Shown piece after piece: positions 25,118 to 32,900 of a DNA stretch of 32,900 bases. The DNA is from Yoonia sp. GTDB taxonomy: Bacteria; Pseudomonadota; Alphaproteobacteria; Rhodobacterales; Rhodobacteraceae. The position numbers and the translations under genes were made by a program. The stretch is from contig NZ_JACUUJ010000028.1 of NCBI RefSeq assembly GCF_014859355.1, forward strand, positions 1 through 32,900, in the 5' to 3' direction. How positions within the stretch are numbered: the first letter of the stretch is position 1; each line of letters opens with the position of its first letter. Under the pieces are notes generated by a model. That model did not search any database, was not told the DNA's origin, and was given only the letters and a program-made list of their open reading frames with translations.

Positions 25118-27856
25118 ATGGAATCTGTCAGCGACTATTACTCAGCCATCCAGTTGCGCGCCGACCGGTGGAGCGCGCTGCGCGAAGTCACAGCCTCGTT
25201 GGCCCGCGAGGCGCCAAGCAAGATCCCGGCAAAACTGCGCGGGCGTGCTGAAGACTTGTTCGAGTCATTGTCGCTGATTGAACCTTACTGGGCTTTTCCA
25301 GGCATGGCTGCCTTCGACCATTTGCGCCGACAGATGAACCATAACAGTTATGAAGATCTTGCATTTTCAGTACACCGCGTGACCCGCGCCCTGACAACAG
25401 GTGCCTATCGCCGCCGCCATATTCCACTTGAACGTGAAAACACCGAACAGGAAGAACATGACGACGAGGCGCTGCAATCCCTTGAAATGCGCGCACTGAC
25501 AAAACCTTATTTCGAGGTGTTGATCGTCGATAACGTCAGCGATCCGCAGGAACGGTGGCTGAAATCCAATGTGCTGAACATGCGCCGCGCCGAAGATCCG
25601 TTCATTTATGAAGCCGTAGTCGTGCCCAGCCTGGAGGACGCGTTGATCGCGGTTTTGTTCAATCACAATATCCAAGCCATCGTGGTCCGCCCCGGTCTGG
25701 TGCTCAAATCAACGCTCGATAACGAGATTCTGACAAAATATCTTAATAGGGCGGGTTCCCCTGACATATTTGCCAACATGTCACCCGAAGATTACGGCCC
25801 CGAACTTTGCCGTCTTGTGCAACGCGTGCGCCCTGAACTGGATGCCTATCTGGTCACCGAACGGTCGGTCGAGGATATCGCCGGCATGGATCTGGGGATT
25901 TGCCGCCGGGTGTTCTATAATCAGGAAGATTTCTTGGAATTGCATCTGAACATCCTGCGGGGTGTTGCCGCGCGCAACAAAACACCATTCTTTACGGCAT
26001 TGGTTGAATATTCGAAACAACCGACCGGCGTATTTCATGCCATGCCGATCAGCCGGGGTAAATCCATCACGCGGTCGCACTGGATTCAGGATATGGGTGC
26101 GTTTTACGGGCCCAACATCTTTCTGGCGGAAACATCAGCCACGTCGGGCGGGCTTGACAGCCTGCTGGAACCGCACGGCCCGATCAAGGAAGCCCAGGAA
26201 CTGGCCAGCCGCGCGTTCGGGTCAAAGCAGACATTCTTTGCCACCAACGGCACATCCACTTGCAACAAGATTGTCGTGCAAGCTCTTGTCAGACCTGGGG
26301 ATATTGTTCTGGTAGACCGCGATTGCCACAAATCGCACCACTACGGGCTGGTGCTGGCCGGGGCCGAGGTTGTGTATCTCGACAGTTATCCGCTGAATGA
26401 ATATTCGATGTATGGCGCGGTGCCACTGCGCGAAATAAAACTTCAGCTTCTCAAGCTGCGGGCGGCGGGCAAACTGCACCGGGTGCGGATGCTTTTGCTG
26501 ACCAACTGCACCTTTGACGGTCTGGTCTACAACGTGGACCGCGTGATGGAGGAGTGTCTGGCGATCAAGCCCGATCTGGTGTTTTTGTGGGACGAGGCAT
26601 GGTTTGCCTTTGCCCGTTTCAGCCCCACCTATCGGCAACGCACGGCAATGCGCTGTGCCAACAACCTGCGCAAGCGGCTCAAGACCGAGGAACAGGCCGA
26701 TGCCTATAAGAAACAACAGAAAAAGTTGCAGGATGCGCCCGATGATGTCTGGCTGAAAACCCGGCTGGTTGCACCGCCCCATGGACGGATCCGGGTTTAT
26801 GCCACGCAATCCACCCACAAGACGCTGACATCGCTGCGGCAGGGGTCGATGATTCATGTCAGCGATCAGGATTTCAAAGGCGAAGTCGAACAAAGCTTTC
26901 ACGAAGCCTATATGACCCACACCTCAACTTCGCCCAATTATCAGATCATTGCATCGCTTGATGTGGGGCGCCGTCAGGTGGAACTGGAAGGGTTCGAATT
27001 TGTCCAGCGCCAGATCGAGGCGGCAATGTCGATGCGCCGCGCCATCACCAGCCATCCGCAATTACGCAAATATTTCAAGGTTCTGACTGCCGGTGACATG
27101 ATCCCGAATGAATACCGCCAAAGCGGTGTCACCAGCTATTACGACACCGAACAGGGCTGGACAGACATGTGGGACTGTTGGGAACAGGACGATTTCGTGC
27201 TGGACGCAACACGCGTAACGCTGGCCGTCGGCGGCACCGGCTGGGATGGCGACACCTTCAAGACCGATGTGCTGATGGATAAATACGGCATCCAGATCAA
27301 CAAGACATCGCGCAACACCGTGCTTTTCATGACGAATATCGGCACCACACGGTCATCTGTCGCCTATCTTATCGAAGTTCTGGTCGAGATTGCCAATGAT
27401 TTGGACGACCTGCTGGATGACGCGTCAAAAATGGAACGGCTGGCGTTTGAAAAACGCGTCAAAAACCTGACCGAAAACTACCCGCCCCTGCCCGACTTCA
27501 GCCGGTTTCACGATGCCTTCCGGCCAGATGACGTGACTTCCGAAGGCGATATTCGCACGGCCTATTACCTGTCCTATGACGCGGCAAATTGCGATTATCT
27601 GGAACTGGACGGGTCGTTGAAGGCGGCAATGGATGCCGGTCAGGAACTGGTTTCAGCCAGTTTCATCATTCCTTACCCGCCCGGCTTCCCCATTCTGGTG
27701 CCCGGTCAGGTGATCAGTCGGGAAATTCTGGCGTTCATGCGGGCCTTGGATGTGAACGAAATCCACGGCTATCGCGCTGATCTGGGGTTGCGGGTGTTTA
27801 CGGCCGACGCCTTGGCCAGCGTTCCGCGCGCTTTGCCCAAAATGGCTGCTAAGTAA
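25118..27856 (+). CDS. Orn/Lys/Arg decarboxylase family protein with N-terminal extension
   Basis: This fold-type I PLP enzyme should decarboxylate a basic amino acid (arginine, lysine or ornithine) to agmatine, cadaverine or putrescine. It is 912 residues against ~710-760 for the E. coli enzymes. The first ~125 residues are an extra, partly helical and acidic segment; a wing/receiver-like domain follows (~130-250). The PLP domain starts near 305 with FFATNGTSTCNK (373-384), DRDCHKSHHYGL (~400-411), WDEAWFAF (491-498) and the PLP-lysine motif QSTHKTL with Lys568. An insertion around 520-545 is rich in Lys and Gln. A C-terminal domain ends the protein. GGGAG precedes the ATG. Which amino acid it uses is not decidable by eye. 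Confidence 0.9.
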   Translation: MESVSDYYSAIQLRADRWSALREVTASLAREAPSKIPAKLRGRAEDLFESLSLIEPYWAFPGMAAFDHLRRQMNHNSYEDLAFSVHRVTRALTTGAYRRRHIPLERENTEQEEHDDEALQSLEMRALTKPYFEVLIVDNVSDPQERWLKSNVLNMRRAEDPFIYEAVVVPSLEDALIAVLFNHNIQAIVVRPGLVLKSTLDNEILTKYLNRAGSPDIFANMSPEDYGPELCRLVQRVRPELDAYLVTERSVEDIAGMDLGICRRVFYNQEDFLELHLNILRGVAARNKTPFFTALVEYSKQPTGVFHAMPISRGKSITRSHWIQDMGAFYGPNIFLAETSATSGGLDSLLEPHGPIKEAQELASRAFGSKQTFFATNGTSTCNKIVVQALVRPGDIVLVDRDCHKSHHYGLVLAGAEVVYLDSYPLNEYSMYGAVPLREIKLQLLKLRAAGKLHRVRMLLLTNCTFDGLVYNVDRVMEECLAIKPDLVFLWDEAWFAFARFSPTYRQRTAMRCANNLRKRLKTEEQADAYKKQQKKLQDAPDDVWLKTRLVAPPHGRIRVYATQSTHKTLTSLRQGSMIHVSDQDFKGEVEQSFHEAYMTHTSTSPNYQIIASLDVGRRQVELEGFEFVQRQIEAAMSMRRAITSHPQLRKYFKVLTAGDMIPNEYRQSGVTSYYDTEQGWTDMWDCWEQDDFVLDATRVTLAVGGTGWDGDTFKTDVLMDKYGIQINKTSRNTVLFMTNIGTTRSSVAYLIEVLVEIANDLDDLLDDASKMERLAFEKRVKNLTENYPPLPDFSRFHDAFRPDDVTSEGDIRTAYYLSYDAANCDYLELDGSLKAAMDAGQELVSASFIIPYPPGFPILVPGQVISREILAFMRALDVNEIHGYRADLGLRVFTADALASVPRALPKMAAK

Positions 27857-27871
27857 GAGAAGGATTAAAAT

Positions 27872-29329
27872 ATGGTAACTGTTCTAAAAAATATTTCCGA
27901 AATACGGCGCTTTTTTCACCGCAATGAGGATCCGATCTATTTCGTTTCGGCGACAAACTTCAACCTTTTGGGGCTGGATGAATGGGTCAAGAATTTCAAA
28001 TTCATCTGCTATATTGATTGCTACGATGGCCGGCACCCCAACGTGTTCTGCCCTTCTGAACAACCACATGCGGAATTTCAGTCCATCGAGGATATCAACA
28101 ACTACCTGTTGCAACATAAAGAAGTCATTGATTTCATCAAACGCCGCGGCGGCAAGCCCAAGTTCGTGTTTTTGATGTTCGATGCGGAAACCGAACGTCT
28201 GGCCAAGGCATTGGGGGGTGATGTCTGGTTCCCAAAGGCACGGCTGCGCACCCAAATGGACAACAAGATTGAAACCGTGCGCATTGGCAACAAGGCAGGC
28301 GTGCCATCGGTGCCCAACGTTCTGGCAGAGGTCACATCTTACGACAACCTGCGCGCGACCTGTGAAAAGGCCGGGATCGGGCACGATCTGGTGCTGCAAT
28401 CCGCCTTTGGCGACAGCGGCCACACCACGTTTTTTATCAAGTCGGAATCAGATTTCCGCCGCCACGAACATGAAATCGTCGGCGAAGGCGAGATCAAGAT
28501 CATGAAACGGATCGATTGCCGCGGTTCCGCGATCGAGGCTTGCGCCACCCGCGAAGGCACGATCGTCGGCCCGTTGATGACCGAACTGGTGGGGTTCAAG
28601 GATCTGACCCCCTATCGCGGCGGCTGGTGCGGCAATGAAATTCTGTCCACTGCATTCCCGCCCAAGGTCCGCCAAAAGGCACGCGACCTGACGTTTAAAT
28701 TCGGCGAACAACTGCGCAAGGAAGGCTATCGCGGGTATTTCGAACTGGATTTCCTGATCGACAAGAAAACCGGCGATCTGTGGCTGGGCGAATTGAACCC
28801 GCGCATCACGGGGGCGTCGTCGATGACCAACCACGCGGCCTTTGCCCATGCGGATGCGCCCTTGTTCCTGTTTCACCTGCTGGAATTTTCAAAGCGCAAA
28901 TTCGATTTGGACGTGGACGAATTGAACGCGCGTTGGGCCAACCCCAGCATGATCGACAGCTGGTCGCAGATGGTTATCAAACATACCGATGATACCGTCG
29001 ATATTTGCACGGCTGCCCCTGAAACCGGCATCTATCGCATGCGCGAGGATGGCAGCGTTGTTTATGACCGGTTCGACTATCACCGTCGCGCTGTGGAAAG
29101 CGAAAACGAAGCGTTCTTTCTGCGCATCCTCGGCCCCGGTGATTACCGTTACGAAGGGGCCGACATCGGCATTCTTGTGACCCGCGGCCGGTCAATGACC
29201 AAGAATTTCCAGTTGAATGAACGGGCAAAAAAGTGGATCCACGGGATCAAGCGGTCGGTCGCAGGCAAGCCATTGCCCGTGGCACAGGCCAACCCCGTGT
29301 TGGCGGACCCGGCGTTCAAGATCATGTAA
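27872..29329 (+). CDS. Stand-alone ATP-grasp carboxylate-amine ligase
   Basis: The 485-residue protein is an ATP-grasp enzyme, a fold that activates a carboxylate as acyl phosphate and joins it to an amine. Residues ~20-120 look like a pre-ATP-grasp domain. The core is ~125-345, with the Gly-rich loop QSAFGDSGHTTFF (176-188), FELDFLID (~290-297) and the metal site LGELNPRITGASSMTN with Glu307 and Asn309. The C-terminal ~140 residues are unassigned. Proteins like this are often labelled biotin carboxylase, but no biotin carrier or carboxyltransferase is nearby. It sits 15 bases after the decarboxylase with its own AAGGA and 9 bases before the Ntn hydrolase. I infer that it links an amino acid or other acid to the decarboxylase's amine product. 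Confidence 0.83.
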   Translation: MVTVLKNISEIRRFFHRNEDPIYFVSATNFNLLGLDEWVKNFKFICYIDCYDGRHPNVFCPSEQPHAEFQSIEDINNYLLQHKEVIDFIKRRGGKPKFVFLMFDAETERLAKALGGDVWFPKARLRTQMDNKIETVRIGNKAGVPSVPNVLAEVTSYDNLRATCEKAGIGHDLVLQSAFGDSGHTTFFIKSESDFRRHEHEIVGEGEIKIMKRIDCRGSAIEACATREGTIVGPLMTELVGFKDLTPYRGGWCGNEILSTAFPPKVRQKARDLTFKFGEQLRKEGYRGYFELDFLIDKKTGDLWLGELNPRITGASSMTNHAAFAHADAPLFLFHLLEFSKRKFDLDVDELNARWANPSMIDSWSQMVIKHTDDTVDICTAAPETGIYRMREDGSVVYDRFDYHRRAVESENEAFFLRILGPGDYRYEGADIGILVTRGRSMTKNFQLNERAKKWIHGIKRSVAGKPLPVAQANPVLADPAFKIM

Positions 29330-29338
29330 GGAACAGCG

Positions 29339-30310
29339 ATGCATTGGCGCGCGCTCAGCGAAGATCAGCCCGGCCCGAAATGGGCGGGGCTTTTTGCCGA
29401 ATACTGGCCCGCGTACAAACGTTGGTGGATGAAAGATGGCGAATGGGCGCGCCCCACATATGCTGTCTGTCGGCAGGCCCTGACAGATCACATGCCCGAA
29501 ATGATCCCGCTTTATGACCAATTGTGCGATCTTGCCGGTGGCAGCGACCGGGCGGCGCGTTTCCTTAGCTTTTATGGGCCCCCGGCCTATCTTTCGGGGT
29601 GTTCACAAGCGATCTGGCCGGGGCGCGAACCCGTGCTGGTGCGCAATTATGACTATACTACACACGCCTTTGACAGCCTGATCCTGAAAACAAACTGGCA
29701 GGGGCGCGGGGTGATGGGTGTTTCTGACGGGCTATGGGGGCTGGTGGACGGCATGAACGACGCGGGGCTGGCCATTTCCCTGACCTTTGGTGGCAGGCGT
29801 GTCGTGGGCACGGGGTTCGGGGTGCCGTTGATCCTGCGCTATGTGCTGCAAACTTGCACCACAGCCGCAGAGGCAGGGGCCGTCCTTTCCCGCATCCCCA
29901 CCCACATGAGCTATAACGTCACGGTTCTTGATGCAAAACGCGGATATCTGACGGCGATGCTGTCACCGGACCGGCCCGCCGTCATCACCCATGCGGCTGT
30001 TGCGACCAACCATCAGGAAAACATCGAATGGGTCAGCCATGCGCGGTTAACCGCGACGGTGGAACGGGAACGCTTCCTGCTGCACCGGTTGACCCTGCAC
30101 CGCGACCCCGAAGAAAAGTTCATCAATGCCTTTCTGAAACCGCCGCTATATTCCACGGCGTTCCAGGCGGGTTTTGGCACGCTTTACACAGCCGTCTACC
30201 GCCCCCGTCTGGGTCAGATGGAAATCCGCTGGCCGGGCACGATCTGGCCCATGTCATTTGACCGGTTTCATGAAAGCCACCGCAACGTGCAAATTCCCGG
30301 CGCTGCCTGA
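29339..30310 (+). CDS. C45-type Ntn hydrolase/acyltransferase
   Basis: The 323-residue protein resembles the C45 family (acyl-CoA:6-aminopenicillanate acyltransferase and relatives). These self-cleave before a cysteine that becomes the N-terminal nucleophile and then hydrolyse or exchange an amide-linked acyl group. The candidate site is Gly87-Cys88 in YLSGCSQAIW, followed by PVLVRNYDYTTHAFD (~98-112, family pattern RNxD), then GMNDAGLAISLTFGG and AVATNHQ. About 87 residues would be the propeptide or small subunit. AAGGA lies eight bases before the ATG. Ending the amidase-decarboxylase-ligase run, it may cleave or transfer the acyl group built by the ATP-grasp enzyme. The substrate is unknown. 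Confidence 0.82.
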   Translation: MHWRALSEDQPGPKWAGLFAEYWPAYKRWWMKDGEWARPTYAVCRQALTDHMPEMIPLYDQLCDLAGGSDRAARFLSFYGPPAYLSGCSQAIWPGREPVLVRNYDYTTHAFDSLILKTNWQGRGVMGVSDGLWGLVDGMNDAGLAISLTFGGRRVVGTGFGVPLILRYVLQTCTTAAEAGAVLSRIPTHMSYNVTVLDAKRGYLTAMLSPDRPAVITHAAVATNHQENIEWVSHARLTATVERERFLLHRLTLHRDPEEKFINAFLKPPLYSTAFQAGFGTLYTAVYRPRLGQMEIRWPGTIWPMSFDRFHESHRNVQIPGAA

Positions 30311-30347
30311 TCAGGATGCCGCATCGGCCTCTTTGATTGGCACGGCC

Positions 30348-31664
30348 CTAGCGCGCCAGCACCAATTCGGCCTTGAGCCCACCCAGTTTTTCACTGTCCC
30401 CCAGCCGCAGCACACCGCCATGCGTGCGCGCAATATCGGATACGATGGACAGGCCCAACCCCACACCGCTGCCCTTGTCCTGATTGCGCGCGGGGTCCAG
30501 CCGGACAAAGGGGTTCACCGCATCCTCGCGCTGTGCGGCGGGAATGCCGGGGCCGTCATCCTCGACCGTAAAACGCACGGCGCGATCGGTCACATTGACC
30601 CCCACTTCGGCCCGGTTGGCATAACGCAGGGCGTTGCCGACAAGGTTGTCCAGGGCCCGCCGGATGGCCAACGGCCGCAGCGCAACAGGCTCTGCCGGGC
30701 CTGTAATGACGCCAACCACCACAGGTTGGCCTGATCGTTCGGCGTCAGCCACGACAGCACGCACCAGATCTTGCGGGATCGTCGGTTCAAGGCTGTCACC
30801 GGCATCGCTGCGGGCGAAATCCAGAAAGGTGTCAACCAGTTGCTGCATTTCATCGACATCCGCCAAAAGTGGGGCCGCATCGGCATCATCCAGCAGAGAG
30901 AGTCCCAATCGCAGCCGGGTCAGCGGCGTGCGCAGGTCATGGCTGATCCCTGACAGCATCATGGTGCGGCTTTGCGTTTGCCGTTCCAGCCGGTTGCGCA
31001 TGTCCAGAAATGCCATGCCCGCCGCGCGCACCTCAATGGCACCGGTGGGCGTGAATGCTGTCACCCGGCCTTTGCCGTAATCGGCAGCTGCCTTTGCCAT
31101 GCGTTTGATCGGGCGCAATTGGTTGCGCAGAAAAATATAGGCAACCGCCGTCATCAGCGCACCCATCACCACCATGATCACCAATAACTGATGCGGGTTT
31201 GACGCGGACACGCGCCGCCTGCTGAAATCCAGTTGCAGTGGTCCGTGCAAGGTTGCGACCCAGACAACGACCCGCCCTCGATCCTCCAGCGACACGGCGG
31301 CCACATCACCAATGCCATCACGCAGGGTTTCAATCACCATGCGCCCGGTCAGATCAACCCAAGGGGTGATATCGCCCGCAACGGGCGTGGCCGGCAAGGT
31401 TGTGTTGATTTCCAGCGGCGCGCCCAATGCCAACAGGTCCGCACGCGCGGCGGCCTCGGTCGCGGCGGCGTTGGCGGTATCGACAAGAAATCGCAATTCA
31501 ATATTCACGGCACTTGTCATCAGCCGCGTTACCCCGTCAAAATGGCGCTGAATGAAAACCACCGACACCAAAAGCTGTAACAAAAGCACCGGCACGATCA
31601 GAATAAGCGCGGCCCGGCCATAAAGACCGCGCGGCATGGTGTTCTTGAGCCAGCGAAAAATCAT
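30348..31664 (-). CDS. EnvZ-like sensor histidine kinase without adjacent response regulator
   Basis: The 438-residue membrane kinase has TM1 at ~17-38, a periplasmic loop of ~120 residues, TM2 at ~160-178 and HAMP at ~180-232. The HisKA motif is GISHDLRTPLTRLRLGL with phospho-acceptor His242. The ATPase domain has an N-box LDNLVGNALRYAN, a G1 box VEDDGPGIP and a G2 box GSGVGLGLSIV. This is the EnvZ/OmpR-type HPK arrangement. No response regulator lies on either side: downstream is the convergent Ntn hydrolase, and upstream, 53 bases away, a divergent metallohydrolase. Its partner must be encoded elsewhere. Signal unknown. Confidence 0.92.
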   Translation of the reverse strand: MIFRWLKNTMPRGLYGRAALILIVPVLLLQLLVSVVFIQRHFDGVTRLMTSAVNIELRFLVDTANAAATEAAARADLLALGAPLEINTTLPATPVAGDITPWVDLTGRMVIETLRDGIGDVAAVSLEDRGRVVVWVATLHGPLQLDFSRRRVSASNPHQLLVIMVVMGALMTAVAYIFLRNQLRPIKRMAKAAADYGKGRVTAFTPTGAIEVRAAGMAFLDMRNRLERQTQSRTMMLSGISHDLRTPLTRLRLGLSLLDDADAAPLLADVDEMQQLVDTFLDFARSDAGDSLEPTIPQDLVRAVVADAERSGQPVVVGVITGPAEPVALRPLAIRRALDNLVGNALRYANRAEVGVNVTDRAVRFTVEDDGPGIPAAQREDAVNPFVRLDPARNQDKGSGVGLGLSIVSDIARTHGGVLRLGDSEKLGGLKAELVLAR

Positions 31665-31717
31665 ACCGCTACGCTAACGAGAGTGGTGCAGAACGAAAAG
31701 CATCGAAAGGGACCGAA

Positions 31718-32644
31718 ATGCCAGATTTCACGCCAATGATTGGCACACCGCAGGTTCTGGCGCCCTTGCTGTCGGTTGTCGTGGCCCCGAATGCATCACC
31801 CATGACCCATACCGGCACCAATACCTATGTGCTGGGCGATCATGGGTTGGCCGTGATCGACCCCGGGCCGGATGATCCTGTGCATCTTGCCGCAGTCTTA
31901 AGGGCGATTGCCGGACGTGCGGTCAGCCACATCTTGCTGACCCACAGTCACCTTGACCATTCCCCCCTTGCACGGCGTCTATCCGCGCTGACTGGCGCGC
32001 CGGTGTGTGCCTTTGGTGACAGCCAAGCCGGGCGCAGCGCGATCATGCAAAGTTTGGCGCAGCAAGGCCTGACCGGCGGCGGTGAATGGATCGACCATGA
32101 ATTTACCCCTGACACCACACTGGCCGATGGTGCAGTTGTAACGGGCCAGGACTGGGCGCTGACTGCCGTCCATACACCGGGGCATATTGGCAATCACCTG
32201 TGTTTCCGGTGGGGCCAAGCCATTTTTACAGGTGATCACGTCATGGGGTGGGCCAGTTCGCTTGTATCACCGCCAGACGGGGATTTAGGGGATTTCATGC
32301 GCTCGTGCAGCAAATTACGCGCATTGGATGCACGCGTCTTTTATCCCGGCCATGGCGCCCCCGTTTCAAACCCCCATGCGCGGCTTGACTGGCTGATCGC
32401 GCATCGCACCGACCGCGAAAAACAGATCATCGCCGCATTGTCCGCGCACCCGCAGGATCTGATGCGGCTGACCTTAGGCGTCTATGTTGACACCCCCGCC
32501 GCCTTGCTTGGCGCGGCCGCACGTAATGTTTTTGCCCATCTGATAGAACTGCACCAACGCGGGCAGGTCCACGCCGATCCACATCTGCACAAAGACGCGA
32601 CATTCAGCTTACGACAAACAGAAAAGCCGACAAAAAATGAATGA
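31718..32644 (+). CDS. MBL-fold metallohydrolase (LACTB2/glyoxalase II-like)
   Basis: The 308-residue protein is a metallo-beta-lactamase-fold hydrolase. The metal motif THSHLDHSP (HxHxDH, residues 75-83) is followed by VHTPGHIGNHLCF (~151-163), FTGDHVMGWASS (~170-181) and FYPGHGAPV. The GDHVMGW-type motif and the C-terminal winged-helix-like tail (~230-300) fit the LACTB2-like subgroup, which in animals is an RNA endonuclease; bacterial roles are mostly unassigned. No signal peptide, so cytosolic. AAAGGGA precedes the ATG. It is divergent from the kinase gene and may share a promoter region with it. Confidence 0.9.
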   Translation: MPDFTPMIGTPQVLAPLLSVVVAPNASPMTHTGTNTYVLGDHGLAVIDPGPDDPVHLAAVLRAIAGRAVSHILLTHSHLDHSPLARRLSALTGAPVCAFGDSQAGRSAIMQSLAQQGLTGGGEWIDHEFTPDTTLADGAVVTGQDWALTAVHTPGHIGNHLCFRWGQAIFTGDHVMGWASSLVSPPDGDLGDFMRSCSKLRALDARVFYPGHGAPVSNPHARLDWLIAHRTDREKQIIAALSAHPQDLMRLTLGVYVDTPAALLGAAARNVFAHLIELHQRGQVHADPHLHKDATFSLRQTEKPTKNE

Positions 32645-32704
32645 AAAAACTGCTCAAAAGACACTGGACGTCGTAGGATCAGATTGCTATACGGCCTGCA
32701 GTGT

Positions 32705-32779
32705 TCCGACGTAGCTCAGCGGTAGAGCAGTTGACTGTTAATCAATTGGTCGTAGGTTCGATCCCTACCGTCGGAGCCA
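32705..32779 (+). tRNA. tRNA-Asn (anticodon GTT)
   Basis: A complete cloverleaf can be drawn. The acceptor arms are TCCGACG and CGTCGGA, with discriminator G and an encoded CCA. The D arm is GCTCAGCGGTAGAGC, the anticodon loop CTGTTAA sits on a 5-bp stem (GTTGA/TCAAT), and the T arm is GTAGGTTCGATCCCTAC with the TTCGATC loop. Anticodon GTT reads Asn codons. It is a potential phage or island attachment site, but nothing in the window suggests an insertion here. Confidence 0.97.
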
Positions 32780-32840
32780 AAAATCAAAATCAAATCAGAT
32801 AGCTACGCAATACTTCTTTCCTTTCTGGGTAAGATCAAGG

Positions 32841-32900
32841 ATGGATGCATCGCAGCCCATGCCTGTGCCGGGCACAGAACCGTCCGATGTGCCATGTGCA
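32841..32900 (+). CDS. Possible start of a further gene at the window edge
   Basis: An ATG at 32841 opens a frame of 20 codons to the edge (MDASQPMPVPGTEPSDVPCA). AAGG abuts the start, which is too close for a normal ribosome binding site. Too short to identify or to confirm as coding. Confidence 0.2.
   Translation, partial: MDASQPMPVPGTEPSDVPCA

Noticed and set aside
32705..32900. tRNA-Asn as an integration site of a mobile element
   Set aside because: No integrase, direct repeat of the tRNA 3' end or other mobile gene is visible in the window.
1..32900. CRISPR arrays, insertion sequences or rRNA genes
   Set aside because: I saw no regularly spaced repeats, no transposase motifs and no rRNA-like stretches on reading through the window.

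Overview
The window looks like chromosomal DNA of an alphaproteobacterium of the order Rhodobacterales (Roseobacter-type). The evidence is the high G+C content, the use of LpxI rather than LpxH, the gene order pyrH-frr-uppS-cdsA-dxr-rseP-bamA-skp-fabZ-lpxA-lpxI-lpxB without lpxD, the short MiaA, and the style of the accessory enzymes. I do not assign a genus.

Region 1 (1-11414, minus strand) is one long, tightly packed core operon read right to left: UMP kinase, ribosome recycling factor, undecaprenyl-PP synthase, CDP-DAG synthase, DXP reductoisomerase, site-2 protease RseP, BamA, Skp/OmpH, FabZ, LpxA, LpxI and the first two thirds of LpxB. It supplies isoprenoid and phospholipid precursors, outer-membrane protein assembly and lipid A. 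Many joints overlap by 1-4 bases (ATGA, GTGA, TGATG), which suggests translational coupling.

Region 2 (11509-18439) holds miaA overlapping an AraC-type regulator, a Tat-exported peptide-type ABC solute-binding protein with no permease beside it, ssb, and a methyl-accepting chemotaxis protein with a C-terminal CheR-tether-like WEDF tail.

Region 3 (18440-21728) is a decayed sugar-uptake locus. It has an apparently intact intracellular clan GH-A glycoside hydrolase, a solute-binding protein that has lost its N-terminal third or more, a fused remnant of permease sequence, and a LacI-type regulator that has lost its DNA-binding half. A 404-base gene-free gap next to it carries three short perfect inverted repeats.

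Region 4 (21725-30310) is the most interesting part. A PuuR-like HTH-cupin regulator is divergent from a GabT-like aminotransferase. Past a clear terminator comes an apparent four-gene operon: nitrilase-superfamily amidase, a 912-residue Orn/Lys/Arg decarboxylase, a stand-alone ATP-grasp ligase (not a biotin carboxylase by context) and a C45-type Ntn acyltransferase/hydrolase. I infer a pathway that makes a diamine or polyamine and then conjugates or remodels it. I recognise no characterised pathway with this gene set. A 12-bp stem sits between the first two genes of the operon.

Region 5 (30348-32900) has an EnvZ-like histidine kinase without a response regulator in the window, a divergent metallo-beta-lactamase-fold hydrolase, tRNA-Asn(GTT), and perhaps the first codons of a further gene at the edge.
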